Shown: positions 1 through 5,658 of the stretch, one piece after another
Position numbering within the stretch: the stretch's first letter is position 1
Layout: the number at the start of each line of letters is the position of its first letter
NCBI GenBank assembly: GCA_030627405.1
Contig: DAOUSD010000077.1
Coordinates: 1-7,125, forward strand
DNA from: Deltaproteobacteria bacterium
Lineage (GTDB): Bacteria > Desulfobacterota > Desulfobacteria > Desulfobacterales > ETH-SRB1
Reading direction: 5' to 3'
DNA: 7,125 nucleotides
Program-made: the position numbers and the translations under genes
The notes under the pieces: generated by a model
Database searches by the model: none
Told to the model about the DNA's origin: nothing
Seen by the model: only the letters and a program-made list of their open reading frames with translations

Positions 1-495
1 ATAAAACAAAGACCATACAATAAACCGATCTCGCTTTTAATAAAAAATACAACTGACCTGCATATTCTTGTAAAACATATTCCATCCACCGCAAAATGTA
101 TTATGGACAACTTCTGGCCGGGACAAATCACAATTATATTTGAAGCAAAAAGCACTATCTCCCACAATCTTACTGCAGGTACAGGCAAAATCGGCATACG
201 CTTGCCCGAACATCCTGTAGCTTTTTCCCTTGTAAAAGAAGTGAATAGCCCTATAACAGGGACAAGCGCCAATATTTCAGGACAAGCAGGGTGTTCAGCT
301 ATATCTGATCTTGACGTTCAAATTGCCGATAAAATAGATATCATGCTTGATGCAGGCTCGCTCAAAGGGGGAGCAGGTTCGACTGTTATCGATGTTACAA
401 CTCCCTTTCCCACAATTTTAAGGGAAGGTTATGTTTCCGCAAAAAATATTATTGCAGCACTTGATAAAAGCAATTTTATTGACAACGGCCGCTGA
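1..495 (+). CDS. tsaC: Threonylcarbamoyl-AMP synthase (TsaC/YrdC/Sua5 family), 3' part
   Basis: The reading frame is open from the first base and ends at TGA 493-495, so the gene starts left of the window and 164 codons are visible. The product makes threonylcarbamoyl-AMP from threonine, bicarbonate and ATP in the cytoplasm, the first step of t6A37 modification of ANN-decoding tRNAs. Visible family marks are IKQRPYNKP at window codons 1-9 (the K-x-R substrate-binding motif), the IGIRLPEHP strand, SPITGTSANISGQ near codons 83-95 (the conserved S-x-SANxSG nucleotide/threonine-binding loop) and GSTVIDVT near the C-terminus. The protein ends soon after the YrdC domain, so it is the short TsaC form without a Sua5 C-terminal domain. 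A start at the internal ATG 103 would cut the domain in half and is not the true start. A tRNA gene follows 22 nt after the stop on the same strand. Confidence 0.9.
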   Translation: MKQRPYNKPISLLIKNTTDLHILVKHIPSTAKCIMDNFWPGQITIIFEAKSTISHNLTAGTGKIGIRLPEHPVAFSLVKEVNSPITGTSANISGQAGCSAISDLDVQIADKIDIMLDAGSLKGGAGSTVIDVTTPFPTILREGYVSAKNIIAALDKSNFIDNGR

Positions 496-517
496 TTCAC
501 ATATGTAAGCATTCTAC

Positions 518-604
518 GCCGGAGTGGTGAAACTGGTAGACGCAGAGGACTCAAAATCCTCCGGGGGCAACTCCATCTCGGTTCAATTCCGAGCTCCGGC
601 ACCA
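518..604 (+). tRNA. tRNA-Leu (anticodon CAA)
   Basis: This is a complete class II tRNA that decodes UUG. The 7-bp acceptor stem pairs GCCGGAG (518-524) with CTCCGGC (594-600). The anticodon stem pairs GAGGA (545-549) with TCCTC (557-561) around the loop CTCAAAA, placing the anticodon CAA at 552-554. A long variable arm (about 562-576) is typical of tRNA-Leu. The T arm is CTCGG / TTCAATT / CCGAG (577-593). The discriminator is A601 and CCA is encoded at 602-604. It lies just downstream of the TsaC-like gene. It is the natural integration target next to the recombinase remnant, but I found no second copy of its 3' end inside the window. Confidence 0.97.
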
Positions 605-612
605 AAAAAATC

Positions 613-646
613 AAGGGATTAGCTAACATTGGCTAATCCCTTTTTT
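613..646 (+). terminator. Intrinsic terminator after tRNA-Leu
   Basis: An 11-bp perfect stem pairs AAGGGATTAGC (613-623) with GCTAATCCCTT (632-642) around an 8-nt loop, followed by a run of T through 646. It lies 9 nt after the tRNA CCA end and should end the + strand transcript. Because A residues precede the stem (605-610), it could also act on the - strand as a bidirectional terminator for the recombinase remnant. Confidence 0.88.
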
Positions 647-666
647 AGTGCCAAATTATGTATATT

Positions 667-1235
667 TTATAAAGTAATATTGTAAGCGTTCACGGCTACA
701 AAAGTCTTTACATCATCAACCGATACAAGGCGCGGATCTTTGCTTTTAGTGTAGGTCTGCAATTTGCGAACCCGGCCTGAATATGTTTTTAAGGTCTTGG
801 GAGAATAATGTCTGACCTGGATTTCGTTTGCTAATCCGGTATATTCAGCTCTCCACGATGCTCCTGCTAATGGTTTTGAAAGAACGTTCTCTTTCACATC
901 AGGTTTTTTTGGCTGCGGTGCAGCTATATTCTCAGACAAACCGGCTTTTGGAAGTGAAGGAACATTGAAAAAGGTATCCTTGGCAAGTATAAGTTCATAA
1001 TACAGCGAGATTGAATGAGATGATCTTGTTGCGCTTTCGTTTGCTTTTTTTCCTGTAGTTTCATGAGAAAGTGAGTGAGACTCCCGCGTTGTGTTTGCGA
1101 AAAATTATACTTGCGACAAAAATCCAGATAATAGCGCAGCCACTTTTGATATAAAGCCTGATTATTTTTCGAGATGGTCTTCTCTTGTAAATATGTCGAA
1201 AACTGTACTCGTAAAGATGACGGAATATTAAGCAT
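667..1235 (-). pseudogene. Broken integron-integrase-like tyrosine recombinase (frameshifted, catalytic domain lost)
   Basis: The ATG at 1235 opens a frame beginning MLNIPSSLRVQFSTYL, preceded by the Shine-Dalgarno GGAG four to ten bases upstream. The frame runs to about KKQTKAQQ and then reads into unrelated residues, stopping near 924. In a second frame the text continues as SSHSISLYYELILAKDTFF, then SENIAAPQPKKP, then a second helical segment (WRAEYTGLANEIQVRHYSPK, then TLKTYSGRVRKLQTY, then SVDDVKTF). This matches the N-terminal plus SAM-like core-binding architecture of integron-integrase-like tyrosine recombinases. The switch lies near 1025-1027 and fits loss of one base. The frame ends at TAA 667-669 before any of the catalytic domain (no R-H-R-Y residues). 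The remnant therefore cannot recombine DNA. It sits 21 nt from the end of the tRNA-Leu terminator, which suggests that the missing half was deleted at that junction. An identity as a XerC-like phage integrase is the alternative. Confidence 0.8.
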
Positions 1236-1256
1236 GATGGAGATCTCCAGAAGTTT

Positions 1257-1282
1257 TATATCATTCCATATGGAATGATATA
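1257..1282. promoter_or_regulatory. Perfect 26-bp palindrome, likely repressor operator of the recombinase gene
   Basis: Thirteen bases (TATATCATTCCAT) are followed directly by their exact reverse complement. On the - strand the palindrome begins about 10 bases downstream of the -10 box of the recombinase promoter and ends 21 bases before its ATG, the position of a classical repressor operator. It does not match the LexA box that commonly controls integron integrases. The regulator is unknown. Confidence 0.6.
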
Positions 1283-1292
1283 CGGAAATATT

Positions 1293-1321
1293 TTAGTAAA
1301 ATAGCACAAAAAACTTGTCAA
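1293..1321 (-). promoter_or_regulatory. Sigma-70-type promoter of the recombinase remnant
   Basis: Read on the - strand, a perfect -35 TTGACA (1321-1316) and a -10-like TACTAA (1298-1293) are separated by 17 bases in an AT-rich setting. The -10 is weak (3 of 6 consensus bases). Predicted transcription starts near 1286, just upstream of the 26-bp palindrome, and runs toward the ATG at 1235. Confidence 0.5.
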
Positions 1322-1553
1322 GAAAATTTTTCTGAGATACAAGAAAAACGTTGATAGAGTAGTCGTCAAAACTTCAACTTACGGAAAAACGACAATGAGT
1401 TGATTGCTGCGTAACGATGTGAATAAATTTTCAATACTATGAAGATATACAGAACAATAGAATAACTTGTTGAACCTGACAACTGGTATCAGAATCATTT
1501 AAGAAATTCAGAGGATAAATCAAGCTCTGACCCTTCCAAACGGTGGCCTATCT
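1322..1553. other. Gene-free AT-rich spacer
   Basis: I see no credible coding frame on either strand between the recombinase promoter and the antitoxin stop codon. On the - strand the antitoxin gene is followed by a stretch containing GGGTCAGAGCTTGATTTATC (about 1519-1538). It is reminiscent of leaders seen near REP-associated transposases, but there is no transposase frame, so this is only an impression. No convincing terminator was found. Confidence 0.4.
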
Positions 1554-1898
1554 TTAAAGAAATATCCTGTAATTGATATTCAAAACCTTTGCCAATGTCT
1601 TTGCCGTTTTTTTCCCTATTGCTCTTTTTCCGTTTTCCATTTCGGAAATATGACTTTGGGGTATTCCCGTTAATTCCGAAAGTTGTTTTTGTGTCATATT
1701 TTCTTTATGTCTCGATCCGGCAAGGCAAACTCCAGGTAGTTCCTCATCTGCATATTCCGGGAATAGATCGCGCCAGGGAACTGTATCCGAAATATTTACA
1801 AAACCGAACGATTTTAAAGCCTTTATAGCCTTTGTTTTGTTTGTCGATGGCCCTAAGAATTTTAGTTCAATAGGGAGCTTTTTCGTGTGTTCCAACAT
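1554..1898 (-). CDS. XRE-family antitoxin of a HigBA-type module
   Basis: This 114-aa protein should neutralise the toxin encoded just upstream and repress their shared promoter. The C-terminal part (about residues 58-110) is a cro/C1-type helix-turn-helix: MTQKQLSELTGIP is the first helix pair and QSHISEMENGKRAIG the recognition helix, followed by KTAKTLAKVLNI. The N-terminal 50 residues hold LPIELKFLGPSTN and SDTVPWRDLFPEYADEELPG, a toxin-contacting extension seen in antitoxins of this type. I chose ATG 1898 because GAGG (1908-1905) lies 6 bases upstream; a TTG at 1910 is in frame but would use the Shine-Dalgarno as coding sequence. The gene overlaps the toxin stop by 32 nt, so translation is probably coupled. 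The toxin-first order is that of higBA. I leave the gene symbol empty because assignment to a named family is by motif only. Confidence 0.85.
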   Translation of the reverse strand: MLEHTKKLPIELKFLGPSTNKTKAIKALKSFGFVNISDTVPWRDLFPEYADEELPGVCLAGSRHKENMTQKQLSELTGIPQSHISEMENGKRAIGKKTAKTLAKVLNINYRIFL

Positions 1899-2145
1899 AA
1901 GACACCTCAACTAATCGTATTTCTTTGTCTATGACTTCCCATACCGCCACATAGGTCGGTCTTCCTTTTTTTAAGTGGCAATGATACCGGTTTTTGCCCA
2001 ACGGCCCGTAGTTTTGCCAATTACTTCTAAAAGGGCCGGCAATTTCTATTTCCATCAAAAGTCGGACAAGGATTTTTTTAATATCAGACGGTAATTTTTG
2101 TGCCTGCTTTTGAGCTTTCTTTTTAGATGTAACCGTCCATGCCAT
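1867..2145 (-). CDS. RelE/HigB-family toxin (probable mRNA interferase)
   Basis: This is a basic protein of 92 aa beginning MAWTVTSKKKAQKQAQKLP and ending in VEVSYVGTHEKAPY. The lysine-rich N-terminal helices followed by beta strands with GPLGKNRYHCHLKKGRPTYV match the RelE/ParE fold of ribosome-dependent mRNA-cleaving toxins. The conserved basic and histidine residues in this stretch are candidate catalytic or RNA-contacting residues. I chose ATG 2145 because relatives start M-x-WTV and the predicted transcript begins at about this base. An ATG at 2163 adds six residues (MIYVAF), lacks a Shine-Dalgarno and overlaps the likely -10 box. The antitoxin follows on the same strand with a 32-nt overlap. 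The frame is intact, with no sign of decay. Confidence 0.85.
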   Translation of the reverse strand: MAWTVTSKKKAQKQAQKLPSDIKKILVRLLMEIEIAGPFRSNWQNYGPLGKNRYHCHLKKGRPTYVAVWEVIDKEIRLVEVSYVGTHEKAPY

Positions 2146-2153
2146 AAATGCAA

Positions 2154-2181
2154 CATATATCATCTATAGGTATATTGTCAA
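2154..2181 (-). promoter_or_regulatory. Promoter of the toxin-antitoxin operon
   Basis: On the - strand a perfect -35 TTGACA (2181-2176) is followed after 16 bases by TATATG (2159-2154; 4 of 6 bases match TATAAT). Transcription would start about 2147-2145, at or next to the chosen toxin ATG. The -35 is overlapped by the 10-bp palindrome AAGAGCTCTT (2180-2189), and the -10 contains TATATCAT on the + strand. Either could be the autoregulatory operator. Confidence 0.5.
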
Positions 2182-2183
2182 GA

Positions 2184-2234
2184 GCTCTTAAGCTTCCGCC
2201 CAAGGCTGAAGCTGGAGCGCTCAATATTAAGAGC
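2184..2234. repeat. Nested short inverted repeats upstream of the toxin promoter
   Basis: GCTCTTAA (2184-2191) is the reverse complement of TTAAGAGC (2227-2234). Between them lie a second pair, AGCTTC (2191-2196) with GAAGCT (2208-2213), and the palindrome GAGCGCTC. The segment could fold into a cruciform-like structure. It could be an operator region or a worn recombination site; I cannot say which. Confidence 0.4.
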
Positions 2235-2236
2235 GG

Positions 2237-2280
2237 TCTTTTGATACCAATATTCAAATATATCAATTGGTATCAAAAGA
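2237..2280. repeat. Inverted repeat with 15-bp perfect arms
   Basis: The left arm TCTTTTGATACCAAT (2237-2251) and right arm ATTGGTATCAAAAGA (2266-2280) are exact reverse complements around a 14-nt AT-rich loop. There is no T tract typical of a terminator on either side, and no flanking gene ends close by. It may be an operator, a recombinase binding site or an insertion-element terminal remnant. Confidence 0.7.
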
Positions 2281-2526
2281 TTATGATGTTTTCATGATAT
2301 CATATGTGAAGATAGGAGCGTCACGAAAGTGTCCAAAGAAAAATAAATTTATTGCAAAGTAATTAACCAACATAATGTCCCCTATACCCTTTCAGTTTTC
2401 GAGAGGGCGTTCTACTTCCACTAATGGGTTGATCAAGACGTGACACCGAGCCCTGTCCCGAAAATGCTTACTGTCATACGGCATCCAGGCACTATTTGGG
2501 TCTTTTGGGTCTCATATTCCGTCTCA
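2281..2526. other. Gene-free spacer with a 9-bp tandem repeat
   Basis: I find no credible gene here. It contains the palindrome ATGATATCAT (2294-2303) and a perfect two-copy tandem repeat of TTTGGGTCT (2495-2503 and 2504-2512). It lies between the toxin-antitoxin promoter region and the left copy of the 12-bp cassette-boundary repeat. Confidence 0.5.
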
Positions 2527-2527
2527 A

Positions 2528-2539
2528 TTCACCGAACGT
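2528..2539 (-). repeat. Left copy of 12-bp direct repeat (cassette boundary, attC R'-like core)
   Basis: The - strand reads ACGTTCGGTGAA, identical to 5659-5670. It contains GTTCGGT (2537-2531), which fits the integron core GTTRRRY in six of seven positions. It lies 87 bases past the stop codon of the ABC ATPase gene, where the attC of that cassette should end. I could not find a clean attC arm pair between here and the ATPase stop, so the site may be degenerate. Confidence 0.65.
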
Positions 2540-2626
2540 TTACATGGTAAGGAAAATTGTCACTCAAAAATGAGGCGTCGGGAATTGCTGCTGTTGAAGC
2601 ACAATTGTTGCGATTTGTCCGGCCCA

Positions 2627-4420
2627 TCACCACGCCCTCATTTTGAACAAGCGCCCCTCTTCGCTCTCGTCGTGCAGAGTCAGAATGATTTCGTCGTCTG
2701 CAAACACCCACTCGTCACCAGTTCGGGCAGGCAGATCCGAGTCAATCAAGGTGATCATGTGCTGCAAACCGATTTCAGTATAGCGCCGAATAACCTCCAG
2801 CAGATTCCCCTTTTTCCGATCGTCCAACGATTCGAACACGCCATCGTGATAAACGAAGCGAGGGAACTTGTCATTGATGTGAGCGCGTAGTACTGCCATA
2901 TCGAAGGCGATGCACAGTAATTTTCGGTATGTGTGTCCCAAGTCGGCGCTGGTGGAATTGCCAGATTCGTCCAAGATTTCCGCCTTGAACTCAAGGTGCC
3001 CGGCTTGATTCGGAGACACGCTCAACAATGCCTTTCGGTCGATCACCTCTTCGACGGTCTCGCTAAAAAACAGCCGGATAGACGAGAATAGACTACTCTG
3101 ATCGGAATTCTGCGTTTCAACATCCGTTTCTATCTGGGTCTGTATGTGGCCGCATTCTTCAGTCAGTGCCCTGATTTCAGACCGCAGTTCCTGCAGTCGG
3201 TGCAGAAAGCCGCGCTGACGTTCGAGGGAAGTGATGTCGGCACGAAATGTTACCAGTTCGTCAGAGACCTGCTTGTACTTTCCGAAGATGTCGGTGTCAC
3301 TCAAGAACGACAGCATGTCTGAGCGCTTATTGCCCAGAGAGTTTAATTCCCAATTAACGTGTTTAAGTTCGGATTCGATTTCGGCGCGCTCTTCTTGCAG
3401 GTAGCCACGGCGTTCGTCCGTGATCGCCCGGTTGAAGGCGATCAACTGCCGAAAGTCTTTCTTGATCTGCCCCTTGAAGAGTACCCCCACTTCCTCGAAC
3501 AAACGCTGGGCTTCGTCCGGGTTGAACAGTATTTGATCCTCTTCAAGCGAAGCTATGATTTTTTTCTTATTCTGATTCAGCGAATAGCGCTCAGCGTTGA
3601 GATCTGCAATGCGCTGATTGATTTCATCGACCAACAGCTTGGTTCGGTCCTTGTCATGTGTACGGAAATCAAAGGCATCGAGCAAATTCTGCTTCTTCTC
3701 TGCGTCCTTCTGCTTAAGAAGCAGAAGGCCCTCAATCTTACTGATATCTTCGATAGTCCCGCCCAATTCGTTCTTGATCGTCTGCACTATTTCTTTCTTC
3801 TTGGAAAGTTCTGCTTCCTTCTCGTAGTGCTGGTCGACCAACCCGGCATTGAAACCCAGGATGTGCGCGAGGAATGGCTTCCAATCAGCGTGCTTCGACG
3901 CAAACTTGCGCAGTTGAAACACCTCGCGGAAATCTTCCTGCGAGCGTAACAGATACCCTAATCCTTTCCGGAATGACCAAGGCTTCAATGCGCTCCAGTC
4001 AAGCAGCCCATCAAGCAGTTTGCGGGCGCGATCAAATGGCACTTCCTGATGGTCCCATTTGGTGACAGGCAATTCCGAGAAGTCCTGATGTCTGGCTTCG
4101 TGCCTCTTGAAACTTATTTTTGTCGCTTCTTTCACACCTCGCCTCACCGTCACAAACGACGCATCTTCAAGTTCGATTTCAAGGAAAAAAACAAAATCTT
4201 CGAAAATGTCAGAGTGCTTAAAGAGAAAGAAATTGGCTTTTCGCTTGGCCAGAAAGCCGAAGTCGAGCAAGCGCCCCAGCGTCGTCTTACCAAGGTTGTG
4301 GGTGTCCTTTTTGCGGTTCTCCGGCAGGCGGATTTCTGCCATGACGACATTCAATCCTTGGATAAACTCCACAGGCTCGAACAAATCCGGCTTGTTTGAA
4401 TAGAGTTTAGACAGTTTCAT
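2627..4420 (-). CDS. ABC-3C system ATPase, SMC-like (DUF2326 type)
   Basis: This 597-aa cytoplasmic P-loop ATPase is likely the DNA- or phage-sensing motor of the three-gene system. The N-terminus MKLSKLYSNKPDLFEPVEF is typical of the family. Walker A lies at about residues 39-47 (DTHNLGKTT), where the first glycine of GxxxxGKT is replaced by D. Residues of about 185-450 are rich in charged heptads (repeated K/E/L stretches) and should form the SMC/Rad50-like coiled coil. The C-terminal half-site has a signature-like SADLGHTYRK (491-500) and a Walker B strand FPRFVYHDGVFESLDDR with D526. Length and layout fit DUF2326 proteins. I chose ATG 4420 over ATG 4444 and ATG 4432 because relatives start MKLSKLYS and GTGGGG lies just upstream. 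It overlaps the middle-component gene by 14 nt, pointing to translational coupling. It is intact, and its base composition looks more GC-rich than the flanks. Family recognition is from memory of motifs. Confidence 0.85.
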   Translation of the reverse strand: MKLSKLYSNKPDLFEPVEFIQGLNVVMAEIRLPENRKKDTHNLGKTTLGRLLDFGFLAKRKANFFLFKHSDIFEDFVFFLEIELEDASFVTVRRGVKEATKISFKRHEARHQDFSELPVTKWDHQEVPFDRARKLLDGLLDWSALKPWSFRKGLGYLLRSQEDFREVFQLRKFASKHADWKPFLAHILGFNAGLVDQHYEKEAELSKKKEIVQTIKNELGGTIEDISKIEGLLLLKQKDAEKKQNLLDAFDFRTHDKDRTKLLVDEINQRIADLNAERYSLNQNKKKIIASLEEDQILFNPDEAQRLFEEVGVLFKGQIKKDFRQLIAFNRAITDERRGYLQEERAEIESELKHVNWELNSLGNKRSDMLSFLSDTDIFGKYKQVSDELVTFRADITSLERQRGFLHRLQELRSEIRALTEECGHIQTQIETDVETQNSDQSSLFSSIRLFFSETVEEVIDRKALLSVSPNQAGHLEFKAEILDESGNSTSADLGHTYRKLLCIAFDMAVLRAHINDKFPRFVYHDGVFESLDDRKKGNLLEVIRRYTEIGLQHMITLIDSDLPARTGDEWVFADDEIILTLHDESEEGRLFKMRAW

Positions 4421-4655
4421 TTGGCCCCACATACTCCACAGCATCCGTCTTGGGATGATAATCGATTAGGCCCATAAGATATAGAAAATTCAACGCTGGC
4501 AAGAACAGCACATCACCGCCCACCACTTTCTTTTTCGCAAATTTGCGCAAGTCGTCGTAGTCATCCACCCGGCGTGCTTTGAGCCGTGCCAACAGCAGCA
4601 TCGACACATTGATGACGGTGCGATCAGGATGTGAGTGCTTCGTCGGTCGTATCAT
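4407..4655 (-). CDS. ABC-3C middle component (small adaptor)
   Basis: This 82-aa protein, MIRPTKHSHPDRTVINVSML..., has a helical, wHTH-like look. The segment VINVSMLLLARLKARRVDDY is followed by VGGDVLFLPALNFLYLMGLI and a short strand pair, DYHPKTDAVEYV. That LPALNFLYLMGLIDY end is the typical closing motif of ABC-3C middle components, which are thought to bridge the ATPase and the effector subunit. A strong Shine-Dalgarno (GGGGAGG, 4668-4662) stands 6 bases before ATG 4655, inside the end of the upstream gene. The gene overlaps that gene by 32 nt and the ATPase gene by 14 nt, so all three are translated from one message. I cannot fix which numbered middle-component subfamily it belongs to. 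It has no membrane segment or signal peptide. Confidence 0.8.
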   Translation of the reverse strand: MIRPTKHSHPDRTVINVSMLLLARLKARRVDDYDDLRKFAKKKVVGGDVLFLPALNFLYLMGLIDYHPKTDAVEYVGPNETV

Positions 4656-5604
4656 CGACCACCTCCCCTATATCGCAATTCCAATACATATAAAATAGCA
4701 CCGCGCGAGTCAAACGCTTATGGGCGTGCTGCCGCAAAACGGGATCTCGCTTGAACAGCAAGTCAACCAAGTATTCCAGCACTTCGTCGAAGGTCTGGTA
4801 GTCCTTGCGCTTTGAAATGATTTTGAGCTGGAACTCATCGGCCACAGATTCATACATGCGCATCAGTTCAAGGTTTTCCGGTGCCGCTAAAAAAGCTCGA
4901 ATCTGCGCGGTCTCCTTGAGGTATTTTCTGCGCTGCGCCTTGGCATACTCGACGCTCATATTGTTCAATATATTCTTACCTTCGTAGGTAACCCGCTTTG
5001 TTGGCGGATCGTCAATCAACGCCGACACGGACTCCTTCTGCCGGGCCAGTGCTTGCACAACTTCGGCGAGATCATCCGGGCTGATGATTAGTGGCGAATC
5101 AACTGGATCAAGATCAACTTCCCTGGCAACCTCCGGGAACCTTTTCAACCAGGTTTCTAACTGTTCGAGGCCACACAGGTAGATCGACGAGTTGGGAATG
5201 CCACATTTCGATGCGATATGCTCGCGAATTTCGGTTTCGGCGTTACCAGCCAAGCGTCGATTGGCGAACAACATGTAATGATCGAGTTGCTTGGCATCCC
5301 GCAGTTTCTTGATACGCGTTATTTCCTTGCCGAGTACCGTGTTTGATGAGTTCGGACTGAAGAAATCTGATTCCGAAAAGTTCCGGTTATAGCCATTGGT
5401 GTGTTTAGCCTGGATAATGGTCGTTCCGGTCCAAGGAGCGGCCTTGCTTGGATGGAGTTCAGCAGTTCCCACGAACTTTGCGTCGCGTCCACCGTCAGGT
5501 CCTTTTGCAAAGCCCTGCACTGCGATTCCAAGCAAGCGCTGGCACAAAAAGACAATCAGTTTCTCAAACTGATCGTCACTCAGGTCTTCGTAGGCAAACT
5601 TCAT
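4624..5604 (-). CDS. ABC-3C effector: PD-(D/E)xK nuclease with C-terminal ABC-3C domain
   Basis: This 326-aa protein probably cuts nucleic acid when the ATPase is activated. The N-terminal domain (about 1-160) has a restriction-endonuclease fold: helix DDQFEKLIVFLCQRLLG with E14, then GPDGGRDAKF with the catalytic-type D41 and TTIIQAKH with Q65-x-K67, the D...QxK arrangement of Mrr-like nucleases. A further strand-helix part (LDHYMLFANRRLAG, IYLCGLEQLETWL) completes the domain. From about 175 to 318 it is mostly helical (SVEYAKAQRRKYL; RAVLFYMYWNCDIGEVVDD) and is the likely ABC-3C C-terminal domain that contacts its partners. It is the first gene of the operon, and its stop lies 32 nt inside the next gene. 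ATG 5604 is the only good start. A five-codon frame (ATG 5618, MVKHL) ends in TGA overlapping this ATG. No clear promoter is visible in the 55-nt leader. Confidence 0.82.
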   Translation of the reverse strand: MKFAYEDLSDDQFEKLIVFLCQRLLGIAVQGFAKGPDGGRDAKFVGTAELHPSKAAPWTGTTIIQAKHTNGYNRNFSESDFFSPNSSNTVLGKEITRIKKLRDAKQLDHYMLFANRRLAGNAETEIREHIASKCGIPNSSIYLCGLEQLETWLKRFPEVAREVDLDPVDSPLIISPDDLAEVVQALARQKESVSALIDDPPTKRVTYEGKNILNNMSVEYAKAQRRKYLKETAQIRAFLAAPENLELMRMYESVADEFQLKIISKRKDYQTFDEVLEYLVDLLFKRDPVLRQHAHKRLTRAVLFYMYWNCDIGEVVDDTTDEALTS

Positions 5605-5658
5605 AAGTGTTTCACCATCTTAGGGATGTACTCGCACAGATAATGTTCATGGATTGTG

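Noticed and set aside
429..629. A 66-aa - strand frame opposite tRNA-Leu (contains GIEPRWSCPRRILS)
   Set aside because: It lies antisense to the tRNA and the end of the TsaC-like gene. This peptide is a familiar artefact of translating tRNA-Leu genes backwards.
2237..2280. Intrinsic terminator
   Set aside because: The stem is AT-rich, the loop is 14 nt, and no run of T follows on either strand; no gene ends near it.
2237..2280. A second attC site
   Set aside because: The arms are perfectly symmetrical, and there are no RYYYAAC/GTTRRRY boxes with 5-nt spacers, so it does not have attC geometry.
3359..3949. A 196-aa + strand frame opposite the ABC ATPase gene
   Set aside because: It is a shadow of the coiled-coil coding region in the opposite strand. 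It has no Shine-Dalgarno and no recognisable domain, and the - strand gene has clear family motifs.
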